A stretch of 64,000 bases of DNA from JBALVT01 sp045110675. Lineage in GTDB: Bacteria > Pseudomonadota > Gammaproteobacteria > Pseudomonadales > Halieaceae. The translations under genes and the position numbers were made by a program. The DNA lies in NCBI GenBank assembly GCA_045110675.1, contig JBGCGJ010000047.1, forward strand, positions 12,903-76,902, in the 5' to 3' direction. Under the pieces are notes generated by a model. It did not search any database. It was not told the origin of the DNA and was given only the letters and a program-made list of their open reading frames with translations. Positions within the stretch are counted from its first letter, which is position 1, and each line of letters begins with the position of its first letter. Shown here in pieces: positions 8,258-15,065 of the stretch.

Positions 8258-9016
8258 ATGAGATTTGCTTCACTGGGAAGTGGCAGTAAAGGTAATTCGA
8301 CCTTGGTAGAGGCGGGGAATACCCTGCTAATGATCGATTGTGGGTTCTCCCTCAAAGAGACCGTCAAACGCCTGGCTCGCCTCGAAAAGGATCCCTCGGA
8401 ACTCGACGCCATCCTGGTGACCCACGAGCACAGTGATCACAGTTCTGGTGTCGCAGCGCTGTCGCGAAAGTTTCAAATACCCGTTTTCCTTACTCACGGT
8501 ACCGCTGGCAGCGGGCGATGCGATAAAGCCTATGAGTTTCGGCACTTCACCTGCGATGAGTCTTTTACCATCAAGGACATCGTGATTAAACCTGTGGCGG
8601 TACCCCACGACGCCAGGGAACCCTGCCAGTATCGCCTGTCGCACAACAACCTCTCGCTGGGTGTTCTTACGGATTTGGGCAGTATCACGCCTCATGTGGT
8701 GTCTTCATACCTGGGTTGTGATGCGCTACTGCTTGAATTCAACCACGATCAGGAACTATTGAATAACGGTCCCTATCCCTACCAGCTCAAGCGCAGGGTC
8801 GGCGGTGATTGGGGGCATTTGAATAATCACCAAGCAGCAGCTTTGTTGGAGAAAATTGGTTGTGAAACCCTGAACCAACTGGTGGTGGCCCATATTAGTG
8901 AAAAGAATAACAGCCGAGAGATGGCTCAGCGGGCTCTGCAGTCGGTGCTGAGCAGTTTGGACATAGTGACTTGGGCTGAGCAGGACAATGGCTTCGATTG
9001 GTTGGCACTTAGCTGA
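8258..9016 (+). CDS. MBL-fold metallo-hydrolase (YycJ-like)
   Basis: This 252-residue metallo-beta-lactamase-fold protein starts FASLGSGSKGNSTLVE, the opening typical of the YycJ/WalJ-like group. The di-metal motif is THEHSDH, and downstream metal ligands are VPHDA, VLTDLG and VAHISEKN. Members are exonuclease or phosphodiesterase-like hydrolases; WalJ of Gram-positives is a 5'-3' DNA exonuclease, but the activity here is not established. It sits 25 bases after bamC on the same strand, where many gammaproteobacteria have purC instead, and it converges with the acyltransferase at 9021. Confidence 0.88.
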   Translation: MRFASLGSGSKGNSTLVEAGNTLLMIDCGFSLKETVKRLARLEKDPSELDAILVTHEHSDHSSGVAALSRKFQIPVFLTHGTAGSGRCDKAYEFRHFTCDESFTIKDIVIKPVAVPHDAREPCQYRLSHNNLSLGVLTDLGSITPHVVSSYLGCDALLLEFNHDQELLNNGPYPYQLKRRVGGDWGHLNNHQAAALLEKIGCETLNQLVVAHISEKNNSREMAQRALQSVLSSLDIVTWAEQDNGFDWLALS

Positions 9017-9020
9017 TTGA

Positions 9021-9899
9021 TCACTCGCTGGGAGGATCAGCGAGGGCCGCTTCGGCTATAGGGTCTCTCTTCCACCGACGGTTACTCCACAGCCAACTCT
9101 CTGGCTCGTTGATGATCGCCATTTCAGCAAACTCTACGAAACGCTCTGTAATCTCGTGTGATTGCTTTTCATAGGGTGGCGTGGCGAGCTCGTGAAACTC
9201 AATCTCGTAGTAGCCGGTAGACCGGCGGTGGCACTGGGCAAATACCACCGGGAATTTCGTCATTTTGGCTATCGTCTCAGCGCCCAGATAAAAGGCAGCC
9301 GGTTGGTTCATAAATTGCATCCAGTGACTGCGTTCGCTGCGTATTGGCGATTGATCTGCGACCATAACAAGTAGTCTGAATTCTTTACGGCGGCGTAATA
9401 TATTTTTCGCAGAATCGGCAATGGGAAAGGGGCGGGAGCCGAATTGAGTGCGTATTTCGTGAATGAGTTGGTCGGCGGTTTTATTGTGTAGGGGCTTGAA
9501 AACCGCGTCGACTGGAGCATCCAGGCCCATTGCAGCTCCGTGCAGCATCCACTCCCAGTTTCCCTGATGGATTGTCAGGACGATAAGAGACTCGCTTGAG
9601 TCTTTGCTGAGTCTCTGGATCAGCTCCGGATTTACCACCCTGCATCGCACCTTAAAATCCTCAGGCGCCATACGTCGTGATTTGAGTATTTCAAACGCCA
9701 CCTGGGCGAGCTGTCGGTAGAACTTTTTTGCCAGAACTGTGATCTCTCTCTCGCTTTTATCGGGAAAAGCATTGCTGAGGTTCTGGGTGACAACCGTTTT
9801 GCGGTAGCCTGTCACGTAGTACAGCAGCAGATAGCCCAGCCATGCGAAAAGGTACAATACAGGGAAGGGTAGCCAGGCGACGGCGCGATAAAAAATCAT
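9021..9899 (-). CDS. Lipid A-type lysophospholipid acyltransferase (LpxL/HtrB family)
   Basis: This 292-residue protein begins with a hydrophobic membrane anchor (VAWLPFPVLYLFAWLGYLLLYY) and carries the acyltransferase H-x4-E motif (HQGNWEW) near residue 110, with a VADQSPIR segment typical of LpxL/LpxM relatives. These enzymes add secondary acyl chains to lipid A precursors or related lipids at the inner membrane. Substrate cannot be told from the sequence. It is a single-gene unit, converging with the MBL gene with only four bases between the stops. The lpxD, lpxA and lpxB genes at 34-37 kb supply the lipid A precursor. Confidence 0.88.
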   Translation of the reverse strand: MIFYRAVAWLPFPVLYLFAWLGYLLLYYVTGYRKTVVTQNLSNAFPDKSEREITVLAKKFYRQLAQVAFEILKSRRMAPEDFKVRCRVVNPELIQRLSKDSSESLIVLTIHQGNWEWMLHGAAMGLDAPVDAVFKPLHNKTADQLIHEIRTQFGSRPFPIADSAKNILRRRKEFRLLVMVADQSPIRSERSHWMQFMNQPAAFYLGAETIAKMTKFPVVFAQCHRRSTGYYEIEFHELATPPYEKQSHEITERFVEFAEMAIINEPESWLWSNRRWKRDPIAEAALADPPSE

Positions 9900-9948
9900 T
9901 GCGGGCTTATCTCTTGGTTCAATTTTGATTGCCGGTCGGGTGTGTATA

Positions 9949-10449
9949 TTACAAGCAATGCTGAGGGAGAGTTAGACTTTCGATGGCAATGAGGCCGTTA
10001 GCTGATGAGCACAGCAATTGGGGGTTTCCCGATAGATCCAACTCCCGCAAAACCCTCAGTGCCAACAGAGGTCTCAGATCCACAATCTGGTTGTTGTCCA
10101 GAAACAGGACCTCCAGATTAGACAACGCGGCGAGAGCGGCAATATTGTTGAGGCCGTTAGACGAGAGTTTTAACCGGGTGATGCCGGAAAATGTCTCGAT
10201 CCCGGCGAGCTCAGCTACACCGGCGTGACTGCAGTTGAGTATCTCCAAGTCGCTGGCACTGCTGGATTTGCTGTCTTGGATGGTGAGCTCAAGACAGCTG
10301 TGCAGAGCAGAATCGGTGACTGAATAATCCGAAAAGAGTGGTTTTGGTGTATAGACAAGCTTTTCGTTAATAGTGAGGTCGTAGCTACCGCAAGCGGCGG
10401 CCAGTGATAGGGAAAGGCACACAATAATGGAGCTAAAACGGTGGGGCAT
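9949..10449 (-). CDS. Small leucine-rich-repeat lipoprotein
   Basis: This 166-residue protein has a lipoprotein signal peptide ending LAAACG (acylated Cys20). It carries about three to four leucine-rich repeats of the 22-residue internalin-like type: GITRLKLSSNGLNNIAAL, NLEVLFLDNNQIVDLRPL, VLRELDLSGNPQL. Such repeats usually form a protein-binding surface, so the product is probably an envelope lipoprotein that binds another protein. The two terminal Cys residues could form a disulfide cap. It is divergent from the cyclase-like gene at 10580 and shares an intergenic region of about 130 bases with it. Function unknown. Confidence 0.8.
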   Translation of the reverse strand: MPHRFSSIIVCLSLSLAAACGSYDLTINEKLVYTPKPLFSDYSVTDSALHSCLELTIQDSKSSSASDLEILNCSHAGVAELAGIETFSGITRLKLSSNGLNNIAALAALSNLEVLFLDNNQIVDLRPLLALRVLRELDLSGNPQLLCSSANGLIAIESLTLPQHCL

Positions 10450-10538
10450 TGGACTATCACTCTCAAGGTCGATTTACTCAAAACCCGTGGGTACAAACCG
10501 CGGAAGCATTCAGCGTGGCTCATCTGGCCTGCGCGCTC

Positions 10539-10544
10539 TATAAT
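10539..10544 (+). promoter_or_regulatory. -10 element of a probable promoter for the cyclase-HD-rsmJ operon
   Basis: A perfect TATAAT lies at 10539-10544, about 36 bases before the ATG at 10580, with no good -35 hexamer at the usual distance. It is the only strong promoter-like element between the divergent LRR lipoprotein gene and the cyclase-like gene. Confidence 0.4.
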
Positions 10545-10579
10545 GCTAGCGTGTACGGGACATAAAAACGAGCATTAGC

Positions 10580-11908
10580 ATGAGCGAATCGACATCTACA
10601 GACTCACAACCACCTAACGAGCGACCTGCAGAGCCTGAGGCTATTAGCATTGTGCAGCGTGGCAACCTAAAAAGTTTAGAGCATACCTTGCGAAAACAGT
10701 GGCGATTGGGTCAGAGCATCGTGCTGTGCTGGAGCGCTGATAAGCGAGGTCTGCTGGTTATATTTGTGCCTCATTATTTCCTGGGAAACTATTGCGCAGC
10801 CGATGGGCACCGAGATGAGAGTGTCTCCGAGAATGAGGGCTTTATTCGCGAACTGATTTCTGGCAAGCGCAGGAAGACCAGGGATGAGTTGTTTGATATT
10901 GCCGATCGCCTGGGCGTGGCCCCAACGTTTATCAAGCTCAGCGAAGCGCTCTCAGAAGAGAGTAATGTGGAGCAGGCTGTCGAGGAACTGATCAAGCGCT
11001 ACGGACTTAGCTATGTCGACAATCGCGCGGTGTTGTTATTTGATATAGCAGAATTCTCTCTCTATACACCGTTTGAACAAGCGAGTCAGTTAAACAGCTT
11101 GTCCTATTCCCTGAACTCAGCCTATAGCAAACTCCTGGCCCAGGGAGTTGAAGTGAATTTTGCTCGAACCACCACCGGCGATGGCTACTATGTTTGGAAT
11201 AGAGACTTAAGTGCCTATGCCGATCAGGATCTATATTACTTTCTCCTATTGGTCATCGCTGATAACGCCGTCGCTCGTGCAGCATCGAAGGGGAATACGG
11301 TCCCGGTGATTAGAACGGCCTATCACATGGGAAGCCACTACGAGCTTTATCAGGCTGAAGGCGTCAGTCCCACGGTATTCAGTTACATCGTCGGTGACGT
11401 CACCATCGAGCTCGCTCGTATGGTTGATCACGCCAAGACGGACCAGATACTCATCGGGGATTTCAGCTGCAACATGCCCTTGAGAGACAGTTCGGTCGGC
11501 GGTAAACCGATGAAAATATCCACCCCGGCGTTTGTCAGAAATTCCAATCGTGAGTTGGGGGCGCTGCAAGGCATCCAGCTGTCGGGTAAATCAATTAGTG
11601 CAATGCGTTGTCAGTTGACTCAAGAAGACACCAGTGTAGAGGACTCTGTGCCCAAACGGCTGCAGATCACTGACAAGCACGGTTTGTCCCGATACGCCTA
11701 TAACTTGCAGATTGAGATTGGACTAGAAGGCGAAGATTTGATGTTGGGCCTGGACAGCAAGCAACTCGGCGGAAATCAGGTTGTCGACGCCACCCAGGAG
11801 TTTGCAGCAAAGAATGTGAAGGAGGCCATTAGTCCTGAGAAAATGTACGACGATCTGGCCCTGGTATTAAAAAAGCGATCAAAGAAAAAAGGAAACAGTA
11901 AGGAATAG
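10580..11908 (+). CDS. Class III nucleotidyl cyclase-like protein with novel N-terminal region
   Basis: This 442-residue soluble protein has a central region (about 148-295) resembling the class III adenylate/guanylate cyclase fold. LLFDIAEFS supplies Asp155 where the first metal-binding Asp belongs. TTTGDGYY supplies Asp201 where the second belongs. VGDVTIELARMVDHA...QILI matches the late G-x-x-V-N-x-A-x-R segment, keeping Arg280 but not the Asn. The Lys before the GDG motif is Arg196-Thr here. Residues 1-140 and 300-442 match nothing I recognise; the C-terminus is Lys-rich. There is no signal peptide or membrane helix. One base separates it from the HD-domain gene. It may make a cyclic nucleotide, use an unusual substrate, or be a regulatory pseudo-cyclase. 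Confidence 0.7.
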   Translation: MSESTSTDSQPPNERPAEPEAISIVQRGNLKSLEHTLRKQWRLGQSIVLCWSADKRGLLVIFVPHYFLGNYCAADGHRDESVSENEGFIRELISGKRRKTRDELFDIADRLGVAPTFIKLSEALSEESNVEQAVEELIKRYGLSYVDNRAVLLFDIAEFSLYTPFEQASQLNSLSYSLNSAYSKLLAQGVEVNFARTTTGDGYYVWNRDLSAYADQDLYYFLLLVIADNAVARAASKGNTVPVIRTAYHMGSHYELYQAEGVSPTVFSYIVGDVTIELARMVDHAKTDQILIGDFSCNMPLRDSSVGGKPMKISTPAFVRNSNRELGALQGIQLSGKSISAMRCQLTQEDTSVEDSVPKRLQITDKHGLSRYAYNLQIEIGLEGEDLMLGLDSKQLGGNQVVDATQEFAAKNVKEAISPEKMYDDLALVLKKRSKKKGNSKE

Positions 11909-11909
11909 T

Positions 11910-12839
11910 ATGACGACGACTCCACTTTCGCGAGAGAGTCACATGGATGTGAGTAACACCGTAGATGTCACTGATCCAAATGCGGTGGGTGAGGCCGTCC
12001 GTACTTTACTTGAGACCCGCTACCCTGGTTTTGATTTCTCGCCGGTGGATGTTCTGATCACTGACTTTACCAGGCTGTACACTGGCGACTATCCCGGCTT
12101 TAAGGCCTGTGATTTAAAGTATCATGATTTGCAGCATGTGCTAGACGTGACCGTCGCAATGGCAAGACTGATAGAAGGGCATGAGATGAGCCACCCCACA
12201 GCCGAGCAGCTGGGGCCGGAAATGGCTTTGAAAGGCATTGCCTGCGCTTTATTTCACGATTCAGGTTACATCCGAAGAAACCGGGATACACGTCATTCTA
12301 GCGGTGCGGCCTATACCCGTACTCACGTGAGTCGTGGCGCGAGATTTATGTCGGAGTATTTTCCAACGGTCGGTTTGGCACACTTTGTACCAGCTTGCCA
12401 GCGTCTGATCCATTTCACCGGGTATGAACTGAATCCGGATGAGATCGTTTCGGAATCTGCAGCGGAGCGCGTTCTGGGGACATTGTTGGGTACTGCTGAT
12501 CTGATTGCTCAGATGGCGGACGCGGATTATTTGCGCAAGTGCCGAGACTATTTGTACGAAGAATTTGAAGCTGGTGGTATGGCAGGAGACGGCGGTGAGT
12601 TTAGTAGTGCGGGTATTGTCTATGAGTCTCCGCAGCATTTGCTGGAGTCCACGCCGAATTTTATCCATGAAGCCATTACAGTTCGGCTGGATGGTTACTT
12701 CAAAGGGGCATACCGCTACGCCAGTCAGTATTTTGGGGGACCTAATCTGTATATGGATGCCATCGCCCGCAATAGCGCAGAGCTTGAAAAGTTGCTCTTG
12801 GAAGGACAGTTGGAACTGGCTCATCCTGCCCCGCTTTGA
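11910..12839 (+). CDS. HD-domain metal-dependent phosphohydrolase
   Basis: This 309-residue protein has an HD-type metal site: His72 and His76 in YHDLQHV, His116-Asp117 in LFHDSGY, and Asp196 in GTADLIAQMAD. The order H...HD...D, and the resemblance of YHxxxHxxDV to the first motif of cyclic-nucleotide phosphodiesterases, suggest hydrolysis of a cyclic or linear nucleotide second messenger; the family also holds other phosphohydrolases. It begins one base after the cyclase-like gene, with AAGGAA as ribosome binding site just before the ATG (another ATG lies at 11943). It overlaps rsmJ by four bases (TTGA). The tight arrangement suggests it acts on the product or target of its upstream partner. 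Confidence 0.8.
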   Translation: MTTTPLSRESHMDVSNTVDVTDPNAVGEAVRTLLETRYPGFDFSPVDVLITDFTRLYTGDYPGFKACDLKYHDLQHVLDVTVAMARLIEGHEMSHPTAEQLGPEMALKGIACALFHDSGYIRRNRDTRHSSGAAYTRTHVSRGARFMSEYFPTVGLAHFVPACQRLIHFTGYELNPDEIVSESAAERVLGTLLGTADLIAQMADADYLRKCRDYLYEEFEAGGMAGDGGEFSSAGIVYESPQHLLESTPNFIHEAITVRLDGYFKGAYRYASQYFGGPNLYMDAIARNSAELEKLLLEGQLELAHPAPL

Positions 12840-13627
12840 TTGACGTCCTGGTTGCCGCTCGCGATGACGTCTCAGAGGCCTGGGCAAAGTCGTTAGCGGA
12901 TCGTTTGAATTTACGGCTGCTCCCCTCCTTCGTTTCTCCCCAGTCTGTTCAAGAATCTGCTATTTTGCTGGTGGCCTCAGAGGGTGGGCTGTTTTTACAG
13001 CTTGCCGGTAAAAATGCTCCCGGTCCTGTTTCGGTAGATTTTGGCGACCCTGCGATGCGGCATCGCAGACGTTCCGGTCAAAATGAAATGCTCGGTAGAG
13101 CCGTCGGGGTTGGCAAGAAGGCGGAGCTCAGCATATTGGATGCCACCGCTGGCTTGGCTCGCGATAGTTTTGTAATGGCCGATCTGGGATGCCATGTGCA
13201 GTTGTGTGAGCGACATCCAATTATCTCTGAACTCCTTGCAGCAGGGCTCGAAAAAGCGCTGAAGTCTGGCGACGAGTGGCTCAGTTCAGTAGCACGCCGT
13301 CTCCAACTTTTTCCCGATGATGCGAGACAGATCGATACAAGCCTTCTTCGAGAAATTGACGTCATCTACCTTGACCCAATGTTTCCTGCACGCAAAAAAA
13401 GCGCGAACGTAAAGAAGGAAATGGCCCTCTTCCAGTTTCTGCTCGATGAAACGAAAAGTGAATCAGACGCAGACGACTTGTTAATATGGTCGCTGGAGCA
13501 GGAAGTTGCGAGGGTGGTTGTCAAACGTCCGGCGAAAGCATCACTCCTGGCCGGACGAAAACCCGCACACACAATCACCGGCAAGTCAGTTCGTTACGAC
13601 GTTTACGTTCGCGCAGCGTTAAAGTGA
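12836..13627 (+). CDS. rsmJ: 16S rRNA (guanine-1516-N2)-methyltransferase
   Basis: This 263-residue SAM-dependent methyltransferase of the RsmJ (YhiQ) family modifies G1516 of 16S rRNA. Family landmarks are VDFGDPAMRHRR in the N-terminal part, the SAM-binding LDATAGLARDSFVMADLG, the acidic LCERHP after motif I, and the catalytic-region YLDPMFPARKKSA. The start is a TTG whose last two bases overlap the stop of the HD gene (TTGA), implying translational coupling. The N-terminus (VLVAARDDVSEAWAKSLADRLNL) fits the family. It is the last gene of the cyclase-HD-rsmJ run. Confidence 0.93.
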   Translation: MIDVLVAARDDVSEAWAKSLADRLNLRLLPSFVSPQSVQESAILLVASEGGLFLQLAGKNAPGPVSVDFGDPAMRHRRRSGQNEMLGRAVGVGKKAELSILDATAGLARDSFVMADLGCHVQLCERHPIISELLAAGLEKALKSGDEWLSSVARRLQLFPDDARQIDTSLLREIDVIYLDPMFPARKKSANVKKEMALFQFLLDETKSESDADDLLIWSLEQEVARVVVKRPAKASLLAGRKPAHTITGKSVRYDVYVRAALK

Positions 13628-13698
13628 AGACGACGACCAAGGAAGAACACCGCAAACTATCTTTTCCATGTTTCAGCTAGAAAAACACCTGCGAGGGA

Positions 13699-13770
13699 GT
13701 GGCTTGACCGGGCGAAGCTACCAAAGGGCGTGCCCCATCAACCGCTGGTAGCTTCGCCCGGTCGAGCCAC
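13699..13770. repeat. Long imperfect inverted repeat (25-base arms, 22-base loop)
   Basis: Bases 13699-13723 and 13746-13770 are reverse complements over 25 positions with one mismatch, which would be a G-U pair in RNA. The arms are GC-rich (core CCGGGCGAAGCTACCA) and enclose a 22-base loop. No T-tract follows, so it is not a classic intrinsic terminator. It lies 72 bases after the rsmJ stop and 133 bases before the next gene, both on the plus strand. It may be a REP-like or small mobile palindrome, or an mRNA-stabilising hairpin. Confidence 0.85.
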
Positions 13771-13825
13771 GGGTTCACCCGAAGATACGTTTGATTACCT
13801 AAAAAACAATACCACAGGACACGGA

Positions 13826-13842
13826 AATACTCAGGGAGTATT
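13826..13842. promoter_or_regulatory. 17-base palindrome, candidate operator upstream of SDR gene
   Basis: AATACTC and GAGTATT form a perfect 7-base inverted repeat separated by three bases, 60 bases before the ATG at 13903. The size and position fit an operator for a dimeric repressor such as a TetR-type protein. No regulator gene is adjacent, so this is speculative. Confidence 0.35.
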
Positions 13843-13902
13843 ATCTTCAGCCCAAATCAAGCCAAGCCCCCACAATAGCAATTAAGAAAAGGAGTCATCG
13901 CC

Positions 13903-14655
13903 ATGTCAGCTCACAAAAAAACGGCACTCGTCACAGGAGCATCAGCCGGATTGGGCGCAGAATTCTGTCGGCAATTGGCCGACCAATGTGAAGTTATCAT
14001 CGCCGTCGCTCGGCGGGCAGATCGATTAGAAGCTCTTAAGAGAGAGCTGGATGGGCGAGCTGAGCTGCATGCGATAGAAGGCGACCTGAGCACCATTGAA
14101 GGTGTGGCGAGAACGATAGAGTCCATTCGTCAACAAGGCCCGATTGACTATTTGGTAAACAATGCGGGATTTAGTACCTACGGTATGTTTGAAGACCAGT
14201 TGATCGACGGGCAGCAGGAAATGGTGTCGGTGCATATCAACGCAACTATGGCGCTTTGTCGAGCGGCGATACCCTTTATGCGGGAACTCGGCGGTGGTCA
14301 CATTGTCAATGTGTCCTCTCTAAGCGCGTTTCTGCCCGGTCAGGGTTTATCTGTCTATGGTGCGACAAAGGCATTCCTCAATTTCTACTCACAATCACTG
14401 CAGATGGAATTGGCCGACAGCGGAATTACCGTGCAGGCACTCTGCCCTGGATACACTCGAACAGACTTTCACAGCACGCAGGAATTTTCGCAATTTGATA
14501 CCGCTCAGATACCGGATGAGTATTGGATGGATGCGGCTTCTGTCGTTGCCATTAGTTTGGCGGCGGTGGGTGAGGGGAAGGTTATTGTGGTGCCCGGGGA
14601 GAAGAACTTGGAGCTTGCAAAGAAAGGTGCTCAGCAGCAATGTGAGGTTTTTTAG
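13903..14655 (+). CDS. Short-chain dehydrogenase/reductase
   Basis: This 250-residue classical SDR has the cofactor motif TGASAGLG, the NNAG segment, catalytic Ser in NVSSLSAF, and Tyr-x3-Lys in YGATK, followed by PGYTRTDFH. The Arg-Arg after the second strand (VARRADRL) favours NADPH. It resembles the DltE/YqjQ-like group of ketone or acyl reductases acting on lipid-like substrates, but the substrate is not determinable. A good AAAAGGAG precedes the ATG. It is monocistronic, with palindromes on both sides, and converges with dapE at 15066. Confidence 0.88.
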   Translation: MSAHKKTALVTGASAGLGAEFCRQLADQCEVIIAVARRADRLEALKRELDGRAELHAIEGDLSTIEGVARTIESIRQQGPIDYLVNNAGFSTYGMFEDQLIDGQQEMVSVHINATMALCRAAIPFMRELGGGHIVNVSSLSAFLPGQGLSVYGATKAFLNFYSQSLQMELADSGITVQALCPGYTRTDFHSTQEFSQFDTAQIPDEYWMDAASVVAISLAAVGEGKVIVVPGEKNLELAKKGAQQQCEVF

Positions 14656-15065
14656 TTTTAGAAGCATTGGCGTTTTTTAAGGAAAATGACTGCTTAAGCG
14701 GCGCCGGGCTGGATTCGAAACAATTATAGGGTGGTTTGAAACGGGTTTAGTTGGTCGATTTATGTCGACTCCAGCCAATGGCACATGCTGTTTATTGCAC
14801 TTCCCAACAGAGCAAGCTAGATCCCTCATTGGAAGCGGCGCTTCTTTAGATAATCGATGGTTATTGCTAACCTTGGATAGTTAATTAAGTTTTCAAAATC
14901 GTCAGCAGCATGGATGCTGCTGCCGAGCCTACATGGATGTATTTACGGCGTGTTTTGAAAACTTAATTAACTATCTGAGCGCCACTGGTATGAATTTAGA
15001 TGCGTGTGTTCCAGCCAGAGATGAATCACCGTCCACCCCCTTCGCAAATTTCGTATTTTAATCAG
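14656..15065. other. Convergent intergenic region carrying a 100-base palindromic element
   Basis: About 410 bases lie between the ends of the SDR gene (plus) and dapE (minus). I see no credible gene. The only structure is the palindromic element at 14876-14975; the remainder (14656-14875 and 14976-15065) shows nothing recognisable. Confidence 0.6.
14876..14975. repeat. 100-base palindromic repeat element with perfect 23-base terminal arms
   Basis: Bases 14876-14898 and 14953-14975 are perfect reverse complements over 23 positions, AT-rich, and include the palindrome TTAATTAA. The 54-base interior contains a second hairpin (9-base arms 14903-14911 and 14914-14922) and a core beginning GAGCCTACATGGATGTATTT and ending ACGGCGTG. 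From memory, that core (GAGCCTACA-GGGA-GTATT-ACGGCGT) recurs as an intergenic repeat in many marine gammaproteobacterial genomes. The element lies between convergent genes and is symmetric, so it could act as a bidirectional terminator. No target-site duplication is evident. Confidence 0.8.

Noticed and set aside
12261..12887. A 208-residue minus-strand frame opposite the HD gene and the start of rsmJ
   Set aside because: Antisense to two supported genes, and the sequence is of shadow-type composition.
13699..13770. Integron attC site as explanation for the inverted repeat
   Set aside because: The arms lack recognisable core-site ends and the neighbours are ordinary chromosomal genes, not cassettes.
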